A stretch of 64,000 nucleotides of DNA, taken from the NCBI GenBank assembly GCA_963930775.1, contig OZ005689.1, forward strand, positions 34,147,235 through 34,211,234. The letters are read 5' to 3'. This document shows positions 1 to 11,510 of this stretch, piece after piece. Origin of the DNA: Cliona cf. orientalis. Lineage: Eukaryota; Porifera; Demospongiae; Clionaida; Clionaidae. The position numbers and the translations under genes were made by a program. The notes beneath the pieces are model-generated. The model worked only from the letters and a program-made list of their open reading frames with translations. It did no database searches and was not told where the DNA came from. Each line of letters begins with the position of its first letter. Position 1 is the first letter of the stretch.

Positions 1-906
1 TCATCATTGATCTCGTGAATCAGCTGTTTGAGAATTGCCTCTTTCACATCATCCCGCTGCAATACAGCCTTGGCAATGGATGTTGCATGACCTCCAAGGA
101 GAGCTCTAGCAACCTTTCCTTCAGCTTGTCCTAACACTTTGGTGAAAGGCATAGGACGGGAAGGAGTACTGACCATAATCTAATGGTACGTAGACAATCA
201 TGCATTGATATTATTTTCCCTTCTATAATGCTTACAGTCACATTTTTTCTCTGAGGAGATGCATTCTCACCTGCATGATACATATTTGTACTTGAAGTTA
301 ATATCAAATGTATTATGGGTATCAATGTACAGTGTAGGTTAAGTTTTGTACCTGGTGCACTGCAGGATTGCGGGAGCAGAGAAGAAACAGGTGCTAATGG
401 AAGTGGAACTTGTGCTGAGGGATTGTCCCTGTTACATAGAGGACTGTTGCTTAGCGCTTCTCTTGCTGGACTCTCTGAATGTGATATAATTACAATTATG
501 CTATTTATGCCTAATGTTAATTTACTTTTCACATACTCATAAAACATAGCCTTCTTGGAATCTTTGAACGGGGTCTTGCTCGCTGAGTGTCAGGTGATAC
601 ACCGACTTCACCAGTGGTCTCCTTTGTTCTCTTTAGAGATCGCTGGACCTGCTGCATGCCACTCAATGCTGATCTCTTCAGCTCAGCTAGCTCTGTCAAT
701 GCCTTCTCCAGTGCTACAACTTTTGTCGTGCACTTGGAGCAGACATGTGGTGGCATGTGGTCATCTTGGCTCACAGGTACATCCAAGAGAGTAGTGATTC
801 TGCTTGCCCACCCCCGCTCCAGGGACTTCTTGGTGAACAGATTGGTCATATTTTTATCCACTACACTTGCCCGACAAAGCCTGCATGATAAGACTTTAGA
901 AGCCAT
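1..906 (-). CDS. ZAD-like zinc-finger protein, 5' exons (gene runs off left edge)
   Basis: Four exons can be read on the minus strand: 906-537, 474-352, 270-236 (35 nt) and 179 to beyond the window edge. Junction phases agree throughout (1, 1, 0). Donors read GTATGT, GTACAA and GTAAGC; acceptors end CAG, CAG and TAG. The start is the ATG at 906, because MASKVLSCRLC begins the domain; an upstream in-frame ATG at 1002 only adds unlike sequence. Residues from about 8 to 70 hold paired CxxC knuckles (CRLC and, about 50 residues on, CSKC) followed by a helical stretch, the pattern of the zf-AD (ZAD) fold, known in insects as a protein-protein contact module and seen in many uncharacterised sponge proteins. 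The second exon is Ser/Pro-rich. The last exon is a hydrophilic helix-rich region with no domain I recognise. Function is unknown; a nuclear role is only inferred from the zinc finger. Confidence 0.6.
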
Positions 907-3900
907 AGCACTCCAGTAGAAAAATTTACCACATGAAGGACGAACGCACGCGCGTGTAGGCACGCAATAATTATAATGTACGCGTATAGGTGTGTGACGC
1001 ATCGCGCAAGGCCGTATACGTCATGAAATCGTACTTACGCGTCATAGTGCGTGCCTATTGCGTAATGTGAACGAGCACGCGCGCGTACCGCGCATAAGCG
1101 TGTTCGAAATTTGGCGCATGCGCATGCAGTGTGTACCAGGCTCTCTTTACCCTCCCCCCCCCCCCCGCCCGCATTTAGACCCTTTAGAGCCTGGGCATGG
1201 TTCTCACATCGACGCTGCAGCGCGCGGGGTGTGTGCTCTATAGAGCTCTAGTTATACATGGTATGTTGCACAAAATTTAATGAGAGAGACATGCACGCAC
1301 ACACTATGAGTGCAGGCAGCTGTGCAGACAAGTTTGCAGCATTACTGTAGTGGGTGCTTAACCAGCAGCATTCCTTGCACCAAGCGACCATTACCTACTA
1401 GCTACACTGCTCCCACTGTTGCCAATTTGGCCATCAACACTACTAGACAATAGCTAATGGCGATTTTGGCGACCGTCTGGGGAAACATAGGCAACGTAAA
1501 CCGCCCTTGGACTCGGGTCGGTTTATTGCCATAAATCCTGGGCAACTGGGCAATAACTATTACATATAGCACAGTGCCGTGCCAAGTCAGCAGTCTATTA
1601 AAATGCTTATCTGCCACTATGTTCTGATTAGTGATGTATTGTTGGATCTACAATGTATAGCTAGCCATATAATATTATACTCTTCGAATTGAAAGAAGCC
1701 ACTGTAGTCAGCTTTATCTGTCGAAAGCTCAGGAAGGTGACATTGACCGAAAATTAATAATAATTATGGGAGTACATACTGTATACATGTAGCACGCGAC
1801 ACACAACTTTCTATTTATATGTAAAGTCATGCTACAACTACCCTGGAAATTAAGATTCAGCAATGATGCAAAATCAGTGAGCAAGTGTTTTCAGAGAAAT
1901 CCACGCAAATCACGCATTTGAAACCCCATAAGGAACTTTATAGAACCACACTTTGGACTTGTAAAGGAGGTATGTAGCAACTAGCTTGGTAACACACACA
2001 CGGAACGACTACCATGATGCGCATGCACTGAGGGTCAACTATGTAGATTACACTCCTCTTTGGTGTCTTTGTGAACCCCTTGACATGACAGCATATCAAG
2101 TTTCTGACCCTTCCCTTCCAGCAATAGTAATAGCTTTCACTCCCGACCACCCTCTGTTTTCACACACATACATACAGAAATTAATCACAAACCTCCTCCA
2201 TGATGTTGATGTCCTCCATTTATTTTGGACCAATCATCTATCACTCGACAATAGGAAGGACGAAAACAAAAGTGAGTTTACATGTATGTCCTGCGTTGAT
2301 TCAGGCTTGAAAAATGAGTTGCTAATCGTTCAGTCTGAATGATTTACTGAGATGAGGTATAGTCGACACTAGGAAAGACGAGTCAAGCAAGTTATTCGCT
2401 GAGAGAAGGAACGCGAGTGCCTCAATGTACATGTACTTAGGGATACCAAAGACATATATCATGCTGGTGACAATCTTGCATTATACTGGCCCCCACAAAA
2501 GCTGGAAGTTCAAAGTACAGTTGCTATGGTAACTGCTACCAAGATAACAGGGTTTAGATACTTGTAGATGCATTTTTGTCAACTATAACACTTAATAGAA
2601 ATGTATACTCGAAGTGAGTACGAGCGAGATCAGCAATAGAGACATTGGGCATGATAGTCAGTATGCTACAAACATAAACATGCTCATCTACATGTACATG
2701 TATATATAATTAGGAGTACACATGGTGCAAATAGTGCCTCGCGCGAGCACATGAATGAGTGAGCATGCATGAGCTACTCTTTATAGCTGGCACAGACTCT
2801 ACAAATACTATTAAAGCTATAATCTGTGAAGGCTACAGTCTGTAATTTTGGACTTGGGTACAGGTGAGACTGCTGCTACTACTACATAATTTTTCAGTGT
2901 GGGCCCATCAAGGCCAGTATCATTATGATTCTTTAGAAAGGTAGACTATTTCAGACAGACTTTGAGGAGAAGAAAGGGCCTGGGGATGCCCGGACCAGAG
3001 AAGACAGAGGCAAGGGGCTAAGTCTTATATTATTTAATGACTGGACATCCTCAAATTATTCTTTCAAAATTGCTTCAGAGTCTCTTTGGTTTACTTAGCT
3101 CTAGCACGACAGTACGTCCTCCAAGTTTCCAAGTCCTCCCATCTGTCTGTGCCACACGCAACGTGGCACACGTTTCTGAACCCCAAGCGATCTTTACCAG
3201 AATAAGAACGATCTTTACCAAAAATTAATTGCATTCCAAAAGCGTGACGGACATACATACAACGCTAGCTGCCAATCCCTGGCCCACTGTCCGCGATCCA
3301 ATACCTCGCGCTAATGCGCTCGGCAACAATAACTTAAGTCATTATCCAATGCTTCTATACAGCAGTGCTCTTAGCACCTTGAATCGTGTAAACAATAGAA
3401 AATTATAGTTGTAACAAATATATACTGCAATCTGATTGGTCAAACCATTGCACTTGGAGTAAACTTACTTACATTGTAGTGTACCTGGTTGGTCTAGCAT
3501 AGCAATAAGGCTATTGCTATGTGATCGTGCATTACAATAGTTTAAATTAGCACCGTACTACGTAGCTGTACTCACCACACTCACAATAAATAGTCCACAG
3601 CGCTTGCATGCATGCTTATTACTGCACTCGAGCTGAGCTAGCCACGTTTGGCCACATCCGTGATACAGTGAAGAACTAAGCATTCGTGTTGGTGACTTGT
3701 GAGCTACTCAGGCACTAGGGTTTGTTGTTGACTCACAGCTCGTCTTTCTTTGACTCTCCTTTTAAACTTTCATACAGTCATGGTTACAGATATCTCGTCT
3801 AACGAGATTTATACTTTTTAAAGACCTTATAAGGCCCTTAGTAGTAGCGCCCTCGCTGTGTTCGGGACACTACAGTCTTGGGCCTTCGGGTCTCTAAATC

Positions 3901-4197
3901 ATGTAGATCCCTTGGACTCGGTATCAAACTATTACATAAACATTGTTTTGGAGGTTTACGTATGACTTACAAGATCAAAAGGCTTCTGCATGCGCAGGAG
4001 AGCGATGGTTCTATGGAGCCCTGAGGCCTTTTGAGTTGCATTCAACAGTAACTAACCTAAAAACTCATGAAGTGTGTCATAGGACTCTGGATGAAGTTTA
4101 TGCCGTTGTACCGTATCCTCACAAAAGAGGGCCCACTACAGTACGCCCCCCTCCCCCCCACTTTGGGCTCCATTTCCCACATAAAGTCGAAGTACAG
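907..4197. other. Non-coding stretch without a supported gene
   Basis: AT-rich sequence with short open frames that have no splice context or recognisable motif. It holds a C-run with flanking C-rich sequence (about 1152-1172). At about 1218-1251 there is a terminal fragment, in reverse orientation, of the short repeat that begins AACTAGAGCTCT and is found complete near 62.25 kb. The 907-1110 stretch upstream of the ZAD gene is rich in CG dinucleotides compared with its surroundings and may be that gene's promoter. That is inference; no TATA or initiator stands out. Confidence 0.4.
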
Positions 4198-4583
4198 TAT
4201 TACCTCTAATTTAACGGACACCAGAAAAATAATTATTTTGGCCAATGTCCGCTATAATTAGAGCACACGAAAATAGTTGGCGTTTGAAGTGTCCGATGAA
4301 TTAGAACACGCTTTCAATGCATGCGCATTCGGTCAAATGGACGTGCGATCGAGCAGCTGCAGATATTGAGTAAATGAGAGAGTACCTGGAGCTCCTTCCT
4401 TGTTCATGGTGGGAAAGAGAATAACTCGCCTCCTTCAGTAGCTGTCCGCGTTAGAACAACGATGTCCGGATAATTAGAACAACAAAAATTCAAACTTTAT
4501 TGACTGTCCGGTGTTATTAGAGGTAAAAGAATAATTCGAAATGGTGTCCGGATAATTAGAGATCCGTTAAATTAGAGGTAATA
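4198..4583. repeat. MITE with about 20-bp terminal inverted repeats
   Basis: The ends are mirror images: the left begins TATTACCTCTAATTTAACGG and the right ends with its reverse complement. The outer TA at both ends fits a TA target duplication of the Tc1/mariner type. Inner sub-repeats (variants of GTCCGGATAATTAGAG) also occur in both orientations. No transposase is encoded. Confidence 0.75.
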
Positions 4584-5737
4584 TGGTATATTGAAGTAAG
4601 CGCCCATATTTACATGTAGCCACCCTAGCCTGGAATATGCACGCACAATCACTATTAAGTTTAGTGGATGTGCTTACGATCACAAACCGTGCACGATCAT
4701 TATTTTTGTGTTAAACAAGTTCAACTATTGTAGTTGGGCCAAGGCTGTGGCTGTTTGGCAGATTACTTTCGACACGTGGAGGTACAGGTACATTGTACAT
4801 ATTGACCCATCCCCTAGTCTAGTCTAGGTGCAACGTAAGGTGCACCACCCAAGAGCCCTTTTTGTGAAGGTGTGGTAGATATTTTCCACCTGTTAAGACC
4901 AATCAGATTTGAGTATATTATATAATCGTCTGAATACCATATAATTTTACGATTCAAAGTGACAGCCAACACCATCACTAGAATGTGGCACTGCATCGCT
5001 GGCCCCCCACCCTACCATCCTCTCGTACTCACTAACAGCAGTTTCTCTAAGCCGTTTTAGATACAGAAGCTGATCCTTGTCACTTGTAGCTCAGAAGTAA
5101 CCACCAAATTGAGACAACTCTACATTATTGACAACACTATCAATTTTAATTACGAAACCCTGCTATGCCCTTCCGCTCTACATCAAAAAATACTCTAAAG
5201 CTACATACATGTTATATACATACATACATACATAGCAAAACATGCTAAACAGAAATCTAATACGCTCGCTACTGCTGTGTTAATAAATAAAATGCAAGAT
5301 GCAATATTTAGCACAAAAAGAGTGTTTTAGGACTTTCTAGTAATGTAGAGTGTGACGACCTCTACCAGGTAACCTTCTGAAAATTTAAAATCGCAAGCTT
5401 GTGCTTTATTGGAATAAACACGGTACTACTGAAAAGCAACAGTTCATAGAAAACCTAGCATCATTGGCCCTTTCTCAAACTGTGATACAGATTCCCAGGT
5501 GAAAAGGACTGCGCAAATATGCAGTTAGCATAGGTACAACGTGGATATCTGCGGATATACGTGAAATATTGACCGTTCAATGTCCAATCACGCCCAACGC
5601 AAGGGTGCAAGCGGTTCAAACATTAATGACAATGGTGTTTTGATGTTAAAGCAAGCTGGTAGTGAGCGATACTCAGTTGTTAAAGCTTAGTAGCTGAAGG
5701 TTCAAACGTGCACGCAATCAAAATACCGTAGATCGGG
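4584..5737. other. Non-coding stretch
   Basis: AT-rich, with a short ATAC tetranucleotide run near 5215-5234. I see no domain, splice-supported exon or repeat boundary here. Confidence 0.3.
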
Positions 5738-5775
5738 AAATTTCCGCTTATATTTTTTTTCGCGTAAAAAATGTC

Positions 5776-5825
5776 CGCGCGTTTAATTTTCGCCAACTGT
5801 TCAGGTGGCGAAAATTAAACGCGCG
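5776..5825. repeat. Perfect 20-bp hairpin in a foldback element
   Basis: Arms at 5776-5795 and 5806-5825 are exact reverse complements around a 10-nt loop. The sequence to the left (from about 5737, TACCGTAGATC...) resembles the left ends of foldback elements near 51.26 and 50.69 kb, so this is probably the core of a degraded MITE. It lies 145 bp upstream of the HIRAN exon, so a regulatory role cannot be excluded from sequence alone. Confidence 0.6.
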
Positions 5826-5968
5826 TGAAAATTTATCTATGGTAAATTATTAGAGCACATACACGCGCGTAGTTGGGCGGAGCCTAACCTTGGTTGGGCT
5901 CCGCCAAATTAGTACACGCGCGTGGTGGTGAAAGTGCTACTAAGCTACATGTGTACGTGTTATTTCAG

Positions 5969-6396
5969 GTTCGAAGCTAGGCGTGGAGCTGGAGAAGCAG
6001 ACAGTGGCACTGATAAACATGGAAACTTTTCAGATCGAATCCTGTGTAAGAGGCTACCATGTTTACAAAGATATCTGGGAAGCTGTCGTTGGGGAGAGGC
6101 TTGAGTGTCAGCGAGAACGTGACAACCCCTCTGATGCCTATGCAGTAGCAATCAAAAAAGAAGGAACAATAGTTGGTCACCTATCTCGAAAGCTTTCACG
6201 TCTTTGTGCTCTTTTTATCAGAAGAGGGGGGTCCATAAGTTGTAGCCCTACTGGAAGACGAAGATACTCATCAGACTTGCCACAAGGAGGGTTAGAAATC
6301 CCTTGTTTATTGTTCTTTGGAGGAGACTCCAAAGAGATCAAGAAACTTGTGAAGTTATGCTCAACTGTTAAGAACATCAAGCCAGAAAAACTATAA
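5969..6396 (+). CDS. HIRAN-domain protein, last exon
   Basis: The open frame starts right after a good acceptor (TTATTTCAG at 5960-5968, entry phase 1) and ends at the TAA at 6394-6396. It encodes about 140 residues. The HIRAN fold core is visible: SCVRGYHVYKDIW, then a glycine, then the conserved block ECQRERDNPSDAYAVAI with the REPDNxxDxxAV-type signature, then GHLSRKLS. HIRAN domains are known in SWI/SNF ATPases such as HLTF, where they bind DNA 3' ends, and as single-domain proteins in many invertebrates. Here no helicase region follows, so this is probably a stand-alone or short protein. If translation starts inside this exon, the first ATG is at 6019. An upstream exon is implied by the acceptor but I could not place it. 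Confidence 0.65.
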
Positions 6397-6540
6397 CTGA
6401 ATATAATTTTTAGTATGACACAATGTTACGGTTTTAAGATCAAAAGTACATATATTATGATAACTTGATTTTAACAAATGAATTTAAGTGCATGAATACA
6501 AAAAGCAGGTACCAGGTAGAAGTGTGACTTAAGGTACCAT

Positions 6541-7341
6541 TTAATTGCGTGGGTGGATATATCCCCAAATTACCCCAGAAGCGCTGATATAAGTCTCTTT
6601 TAGCCGCTTACCCTTTGCTGAGCATTTAGGAGACATGAATGACTCCGTTTGGTATCCGTCAATTTTAAGGTCAAAGGTCGTGCTTTCAGCCCCACCCCTT
6701 CCAAATGCACATGCATCAGCCCCGCCCCTGTCCAACTGCGCATGCGCATATCGTCCATCGTGCCACGTGAACTTCGTCTGCGCACTACCGAGATAATTGG
6801 TAAGTTTTGTGTGTGTGTGTGTGTGTGTGTGTCTGTCTGTGTCTGTCGTGTGTGAGATGATCCCTATTTGTGTGAGCATAATATAATAATATGGCGTACT
6901 GATAGTTTTCTCGCCTTTCCTGACTGTGGAACTGTATGCATGTCGCCTGATTTACTGGGCTTGGAACGCTAAGTTTGTATTGTTATGACTGGGGAGGAGG
7001 AAGGCTCTGGTGTTATGCCTATGTATACGAGACTAGTACCTGCTGCAGCCAGGAGTGGAGCTCAGTCAGATTGCTCCACGTCATCACCAATTTTTACAGG
7101 GCTTGCTAGGCTACTAGACTACATCTCACAAGTGAGGTTTGCACACAGGCATAGCAGCTAAGCACTGGTACAACTCCAGTATGGGCACAACACCAGAGCC
7201 TTCCTCCTCCTCCTGATATGTTACAAACGGAACGGAAGTTTTCCCAAAGTACCTGATTGCATATTCTCGTACCCATACGCAGATCGGAAAAAGAGTGTGG
7301 TGAAATGTTTTTTCAACTTTGGTTCCAGATGTACACGACAT
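6541..7341 (+). repeat. Dispersed repeat family R1, copy A (proximal part)
   Basis: This block recurs with high similarity at 23080-23870, in part at 24040-24680 and 30985-31400, and in reverse at 55790-56050. Its hallmarks are TTTTAGCCGCTTACCCTTTG, then GACTCCGTTTGGTATC, then GCGCATATCGTCCATCGTGCC, then GAGATAATTGGTAAGTTTTG. A GT microsatellite follows the last motif in this copy. The GGTAAGT inside the repeat looks like a splice donor, so the family may descend from a gene's 5' end. No long open frame is shared by the copies. Confidence 0.75.
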
Positions 7342-7350
7342 AATATTATT

Positions 7351-7485
7351 AAGGTAAATGAACCAGTTATGAAACAGATCCAGTTATGAAACAGTGAGTT
7401 ATAAACTGACTTTTAGGTGAAACTAGATCTATTTAGCTCTTTGTTTCATAACTGGTACATGTTTCATAACTGGTTCACTTCCCTT
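7351..7485. repeat. Short foldback element
   Basis: The ends AAGGTAAATGAACCAGTTAT and its near-reverse-complement at 7460-7485 enclose about 80 bp. CCAGTTATGAAACA is repeated as direct and inverted sub-units. The matching part of R1 copy B (about 23870) lacks it, so it is an insertion. Confidence 0.65.
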
Positions 7486-7503
7486 ATAATACGCAAACAA
7501 ATA

Positions 7504-7804
7504 CAGTGGAACCCTCTAAAGCGGACACCATTGGGACCAAAATTTTAGTTCGCTATAGCGAAGTGTCCTTAGCTCAGGGGTAGTGGTTGACCATGCCCCT
7601 CCTACAATCGAATCGAGGCCAGCTATGATAAAGCATCACTGCGGGACCAAAATAAGTGTCCGTTATACGGAATAGCGGGGTGTCCACTGTTGAGGGGGTT
7701 TGAATGTATTGAAGTCTATGGAAATACAATCCGGACATTCAGAATTTTCCGTTATATCGCAGGTGTCCGCCATTGAGGGGTGTCCGTCATGCAGGGTTCC
7801 ACTG
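7504..7804. mobile_element. Tc1/mariner-type MITE with TA duplication
   Basis: Terminal inverted repeats CAGTGGAACCCT (left) and AGGGTTCCACTG (right), each flanked by TA. Internal sequence repeats 'tgtccg' motifs in both directions. It is non-coding, and absent at the equivalent place in R1 copy B. Confidence 0.8.
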
Positions 7805-8276
7805 TATTATCAGTGATTGCATTATCACGATGTTTTGCTTATTATGCACAATTCACGCAGCCTTACACCCAGCCGACGCCTTGAAAGCACAATCTTGGCA
7901 AATTATGGAGTCCGAGTGTGTCAGTGCCTGATTCTCAACCAGACGATCAAACGGCAGCTGTATAAATGAGATTTTCCTTTCCCAGTAGGTAGGCATGGAT
8001 CATCCACATCCTCGCCAGCTACATTTGAGCTTATTGCCCTCGTCTGAACTTTATGGACACTATTCTGAAAGGACGCAATGAGATATTGCCGGAACCATGC
8101 ACATTTCACCATACTTTTATTTTCTGCATGCAACATAGAGGCTGGGCACGAGACTACTGATTACGGGGATAGTAGTCTCAATGTGGCTTGTACTTGCACC
8201 ATGCATTGTAGCGAGATCAAAATTGCCATCACAGATTGATGTACAGTGCTAACTCAAACAGCAACAATTGAAAAAA

Positions 8277-8728
8277 CGCTGTGTCTACCGTACCGGCACC
8301 GGTACTGAAAATTTAGTGCTTCGAGTACCGGCAAACTAGCCCGCCAAAAAACGTAAAAAATTTTTCGAAAGTGGAATAAAAAAAAGACATCTAAAGGTCA
8401 AGCGGGATTCGAACCCACCACCACTGCTCCACCAGCCCTAGCCCTAGTCCGCTCTGCTAACCCAGCTCGCTGCTGCTGGATGTCGTTTTTTTGCCACCTT
8501 TATACACCTTGTCACTATAATACTAACCCTTTGTCAACAACCATAGCCTAAATCCAAAACCCCTCATCACTAACCAATTAGCGAAACCCAACCCCCCTCC
8601 CCCCACTACTAGCCTCGCTAGCCGTCTAGCACTCAGTATTAGTGGCTATTAGCTATAGCTAACATTAGAGCTTCCGGTACTCCAAGCACTAAATCTTGGG
8701 TACCGGTGCCAGTACAGTAGACACAGTG
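8277..8728. mobile_element. 452-bp TIR element with 9-bp target duplication carrying a tRNA-like core
   Basis: The left end is CGCTGTGTCTAC and the right end GTAGACACAGTG. It is flanked by the perfect 9-bp direct repeat TTGAAAAAA (8268-8276 and 8729-8737). Two empty paralogous sites lie in the window, at about 25912 and about 57960, where the same R1 sequence has a single TTGAAAAAA. A 9-bp duplication is typical of Mutator-like elements. Longer imperfect inverted repeats (TACCGGCACCGGTAC type) follow the ends. A second, left-truncated copy is at 46972-47324. Confidence 0.85.
8396..8470 (-). other. tRNA-like sequence inside the 8.28-kb element
   Basis: On the minus strand an A-box-like TTAGCAGAGCGG is followed about 40 nt later by GGTTCGAATCC, a perfect RNA polymerase III B-box, enclosed by a 5-bp T-stem (GTGGG with CCCGC). 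The acceptor stem and a clear anticodon loop are not convincing, so this is a tRNA relic or tRNA-derived promoter, not a working tRNA. The copy at 46972-47324 keeps GGCTAAGTGGAC and AGTTCGAATCT at the same spacing. Confidence 0.55.
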
Positions 8729-9393
8729 TTGAAAAAAGTCTCTGCAGAAACTAAAACTAGGCTATAACTAGCCATACATTGTGCCCGTGTATGAACAAGA
8801 ACTGATGAAAATGTACCTGAAAATACCTACTGTTTGCGCTTGACAATGTGATGAACATTGTTTACGCTTTGCCCAACAGAGTAAATTATGTGTTCAACAA
8901 GGGAGTCACTGCCATAGGCCCCCGGAGCAGCTAGGTCTCTTCATCATGCAGACAAGCTAGCTAGCATTGGTCTATACCTTGAGCTAATAACTCGAGTACT
9001 CTATTGTTTTACACAGCAAACGTTTCCGCTACTTGCTAGTTAATTGGTAAGGCTATGGGGCAATTGTACGTACAGCACCTCTTACTTGTGTAAAACCGGC
9101 AGAGCCTATACACACTTGTAGCCCAGAAGTGAACGGCTGACTGGATTATGAATAGCAATGAGCTTCCTTTGGACCAGCAACTTCAAGGCCTATAATCTTA
9201 GTCTCAGAGCTGTGCAACATCATTCATTCCATGATGACACTCCTGCATATTGTGGCTGGGCGCCTCTGCTTTGCCCATTGCATCAGTGAAATTTATCTAT
9301 AATCAGATCTGCTGAAAAGGCCTGATAATAATATTGCCTAATACCAGCATGAAGCCTTTCAAGTCAAAGGCGGGAATAATCTTGCTCACCATA

Positions 9394-9765
9394 ATAGAGC
9401 ACATACCCCATCGCACATTGCATCTGCATCCCACATCTGTTAGCATAGAAATGAGAGCTGCAGCAGTAGTGGGCATACATGTATGTAGCTGACGTATACA
9501 CATGGCCTGCAGTGGATATGGGTCGAGTCGATAGGTGTCGCCAACAAAGACGCAGTGTTTGCGATGCTCGTGGGCCTTGCCAAACCATTTGAAGCATAAT
9601 GAAGACAAATTTTGGACGACTTGTATGGATTTGTCATATTTACTAGTCGCTCAGATGCCTAGATGTCCAGATCTGGCGATTTTGTGGTGACAGGCAGACA
9701 GACAGACAAAACCAATTACTTTATCCCTTGTGCATGTGAGCTGGTAATGTGTTCCTGGTGCTGTT
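9394..9765 (+). repeat. Dispersed repeat family R2, copy joined to R1
   Basis: It begins AGAGCACATACCCC and ends near CTTTATCCCTTGTGCATGTG, after AGATCTGGCGATTTTGTGG and a GACAGACAGACA run. Copies occur at 26370-30170 (split by the hAT element), 35345-35700 and 62251-62644, with partial ends at 24690 and 33571 and reverse-oriented ends near 1250, 17740 and 29875. The two ends are loosely complementary (CATACCCC against GGGGTA). Confidence 0.7.
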
Positions 9766-9950
9766 CACTAGCTCAGCATGTGTCTGGGGCTATATTAGTG
9801 TCATAATTATGGAGGGTGTAGTCATTTTGTGAGAAGGGTATCCATCTTATTTGGGGGTGGTCATTTAGAGGTCTGCAGAGCAATACTGGGTTACTATCAA
9901 ATGTGGGTGTATCCATAATATATTGTTGCAAGTACAAAAACAATTGAAGA

Positions 9951-10289
9951 AATTGAAGAATGAAGTAGGGATGGCAGGATCAAAAAGTACACAAACAAGG
10001 GATAATCACATCTACTATACATCCCTACGCTTGCTTTTCTCGACCGTAGTATTGTGCCTATTAATCATGGTTGACGTGTTTGTTGAGTGCGGTATGTGGG
10101 AGACATTCATGCAGGTTGTTCCCTAGTTGTCACGATGGTTCGGTTTATCAGTTTTGATTCAATCGCATCATAGTTATTACTGGCTATTGTTGCACCCCTC
10201 AAAAAGCAAGCGTAGGGATGTATAATAGATGTGATTATCCCTTGTTTGTGTACTTTTTGATCCTGCCATCCCTACTTCATTCTTCAATT
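9951..10289. mobile_element. MITE with 88-bp terminal inverted repeats
   Basis: The arms 9951-10038 and 10202-10289 are reverse complements with, by my reading, one mismatch in 88 positions. The loop is about 160 bp. Near-identity of the arms suggests a recent insertion or gene conversion. Degraded relatives occur near 50115-50205 and 59840. The paralogous tract at 35345-35880 continues without it. Confidence 0.85.
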
Positions 10290-11510
10290 TTATTCATACT
10301 TGTTTCTGTTCTTTTTTGTTGCACTTAGTGTAATTTATCAATGCCATCTTATGGTTTGCTCACAACTTCTGAAGATGGGAGGTGCGCAAAATTCTTTGCC
10401 ACGCCCCTCATTAACTTACGTTCATAATATTAATAATAATAATAATGATGATGACGATGAACAGGATGACAAAGAAGGCTGCTTTAGGCGGCCCAAGTAG
10501 TGATGAGACTTTTCCGCTTAGGGAGAAAACCAAGTCCTATGTTTTACTGTTGGCAGCAGCTAGCTACCCGGCGTAATTTATGATCTGTACTACGGTTTGA
10601 GTACGTTCATATGGAACGTTTTAATACCGCTGCTCGAGCCTTGTTCCTTCATATCTATGACCGATCCAGCATAGCACTAGCGCTGCAAGCGCTAGTGAGT
10701 AGCTCGCCTATACCTAGTGCCTTACCGCTCCTCGAACCTTGAACCTTCATATCCATAATCGGCCCAGCGCGCCGTTGCACGCACTAGCGCCAAGCGCCTA
10801 GGGCCAGGCGCTGTCACATGACTTCACCATGGCAACATATTCCGAGCATGCGCATATTATATCACAAAATGGCGATATTAGACGCACCCATTCGATAATG
10901 CGCCGTACACACCCACTATTACGTAACTGTCGAGATAACGACAAACTAGCGTACCACTGCACTGTGCACTACAAAATAGAGTGGATTTATACTCAAAGTA
11001 AGATGAGCGGTGGAGGCAGTCTTGAGTTAGCCCTGATAATGAAAAGAAAGAAAGAAGAAAGATTGACAAATGGGCTATTTTTCAAACATCTGGTTCTGAC
11101 GTGTACAATTGTTTTGATGAATGATCTTGGTCTTATTAGATGCACAATCTGCTGGAGATTCTGATTTTCACACTTAGAAATCTCACAAAATTACTTATTT
11201 TGAGATATTTGGGTATTTGTAATGAATGTATTACATATATGGCATATCCGGGCCATCCCTACTTATAGAGTCTACCGACTCTATGATTATTGCTACAATT
11301 TTCTGAAACTCGAGGTACATGTACAGGTGTATGGTCTGTTACGTGTTGTGCTGATTTCTACAGAGATTTGTGTTGGAAATTTCAACAGTTCATCCAAATT
11401 TTGTTATTCAACATATTAACGTGAGTATACGTATACGTACCATAGTGTGATTGTGACCATAATGGAGTGCTTGCATGGTGATACTGTATCTATTCATCTT
11501 CTGCAGTGAT
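10290..11510. other. Upstream region of the MULE-Ulp1 transposase gene
   Basis: No supported gene. From about 11288 to 11510 the sequence is almost identical to 36020-36235 and leads through an acceptor (CTGCAG at 11501-11506) into the first coding exon. The shared block therefore probably contains the 5' untranslated exon and its intron (candidate donor GTGAGT near 11420). A CG-rich patch with two copies of an 'AGCGC' palindrome lies near 10675-10800. Confidence 0.4.

Larger units (their letters stand above)
7860..9393 (+). repeat. Dispersed repeat R1, distal part
   Basis: It contains the block ACACCCAGCCG...AGCACAATCTTGGCAAATTATGG and a further tract ending near 9390. Parts recur at 23930-24010, 25050-25200, 25840-26120 and 57350-58000. 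Together with 6541-7341 this suggests a unit of at least 2.5 kb that has been duplicated and then rearranged. It carries no recognisable protein-coding domain. Confidence 0.6.

Noticed and set aside
1986..2342. 118-codon plus-strand frame
   Set aside because: No motif, no splice context and typical intergenic composition.
8396..8470. Functional tRNA gene
   Set aside because: A- and B-box and T-arm are present, but no good acceptor stem or anticodon loop, and it lies inside a repeated mobile element.
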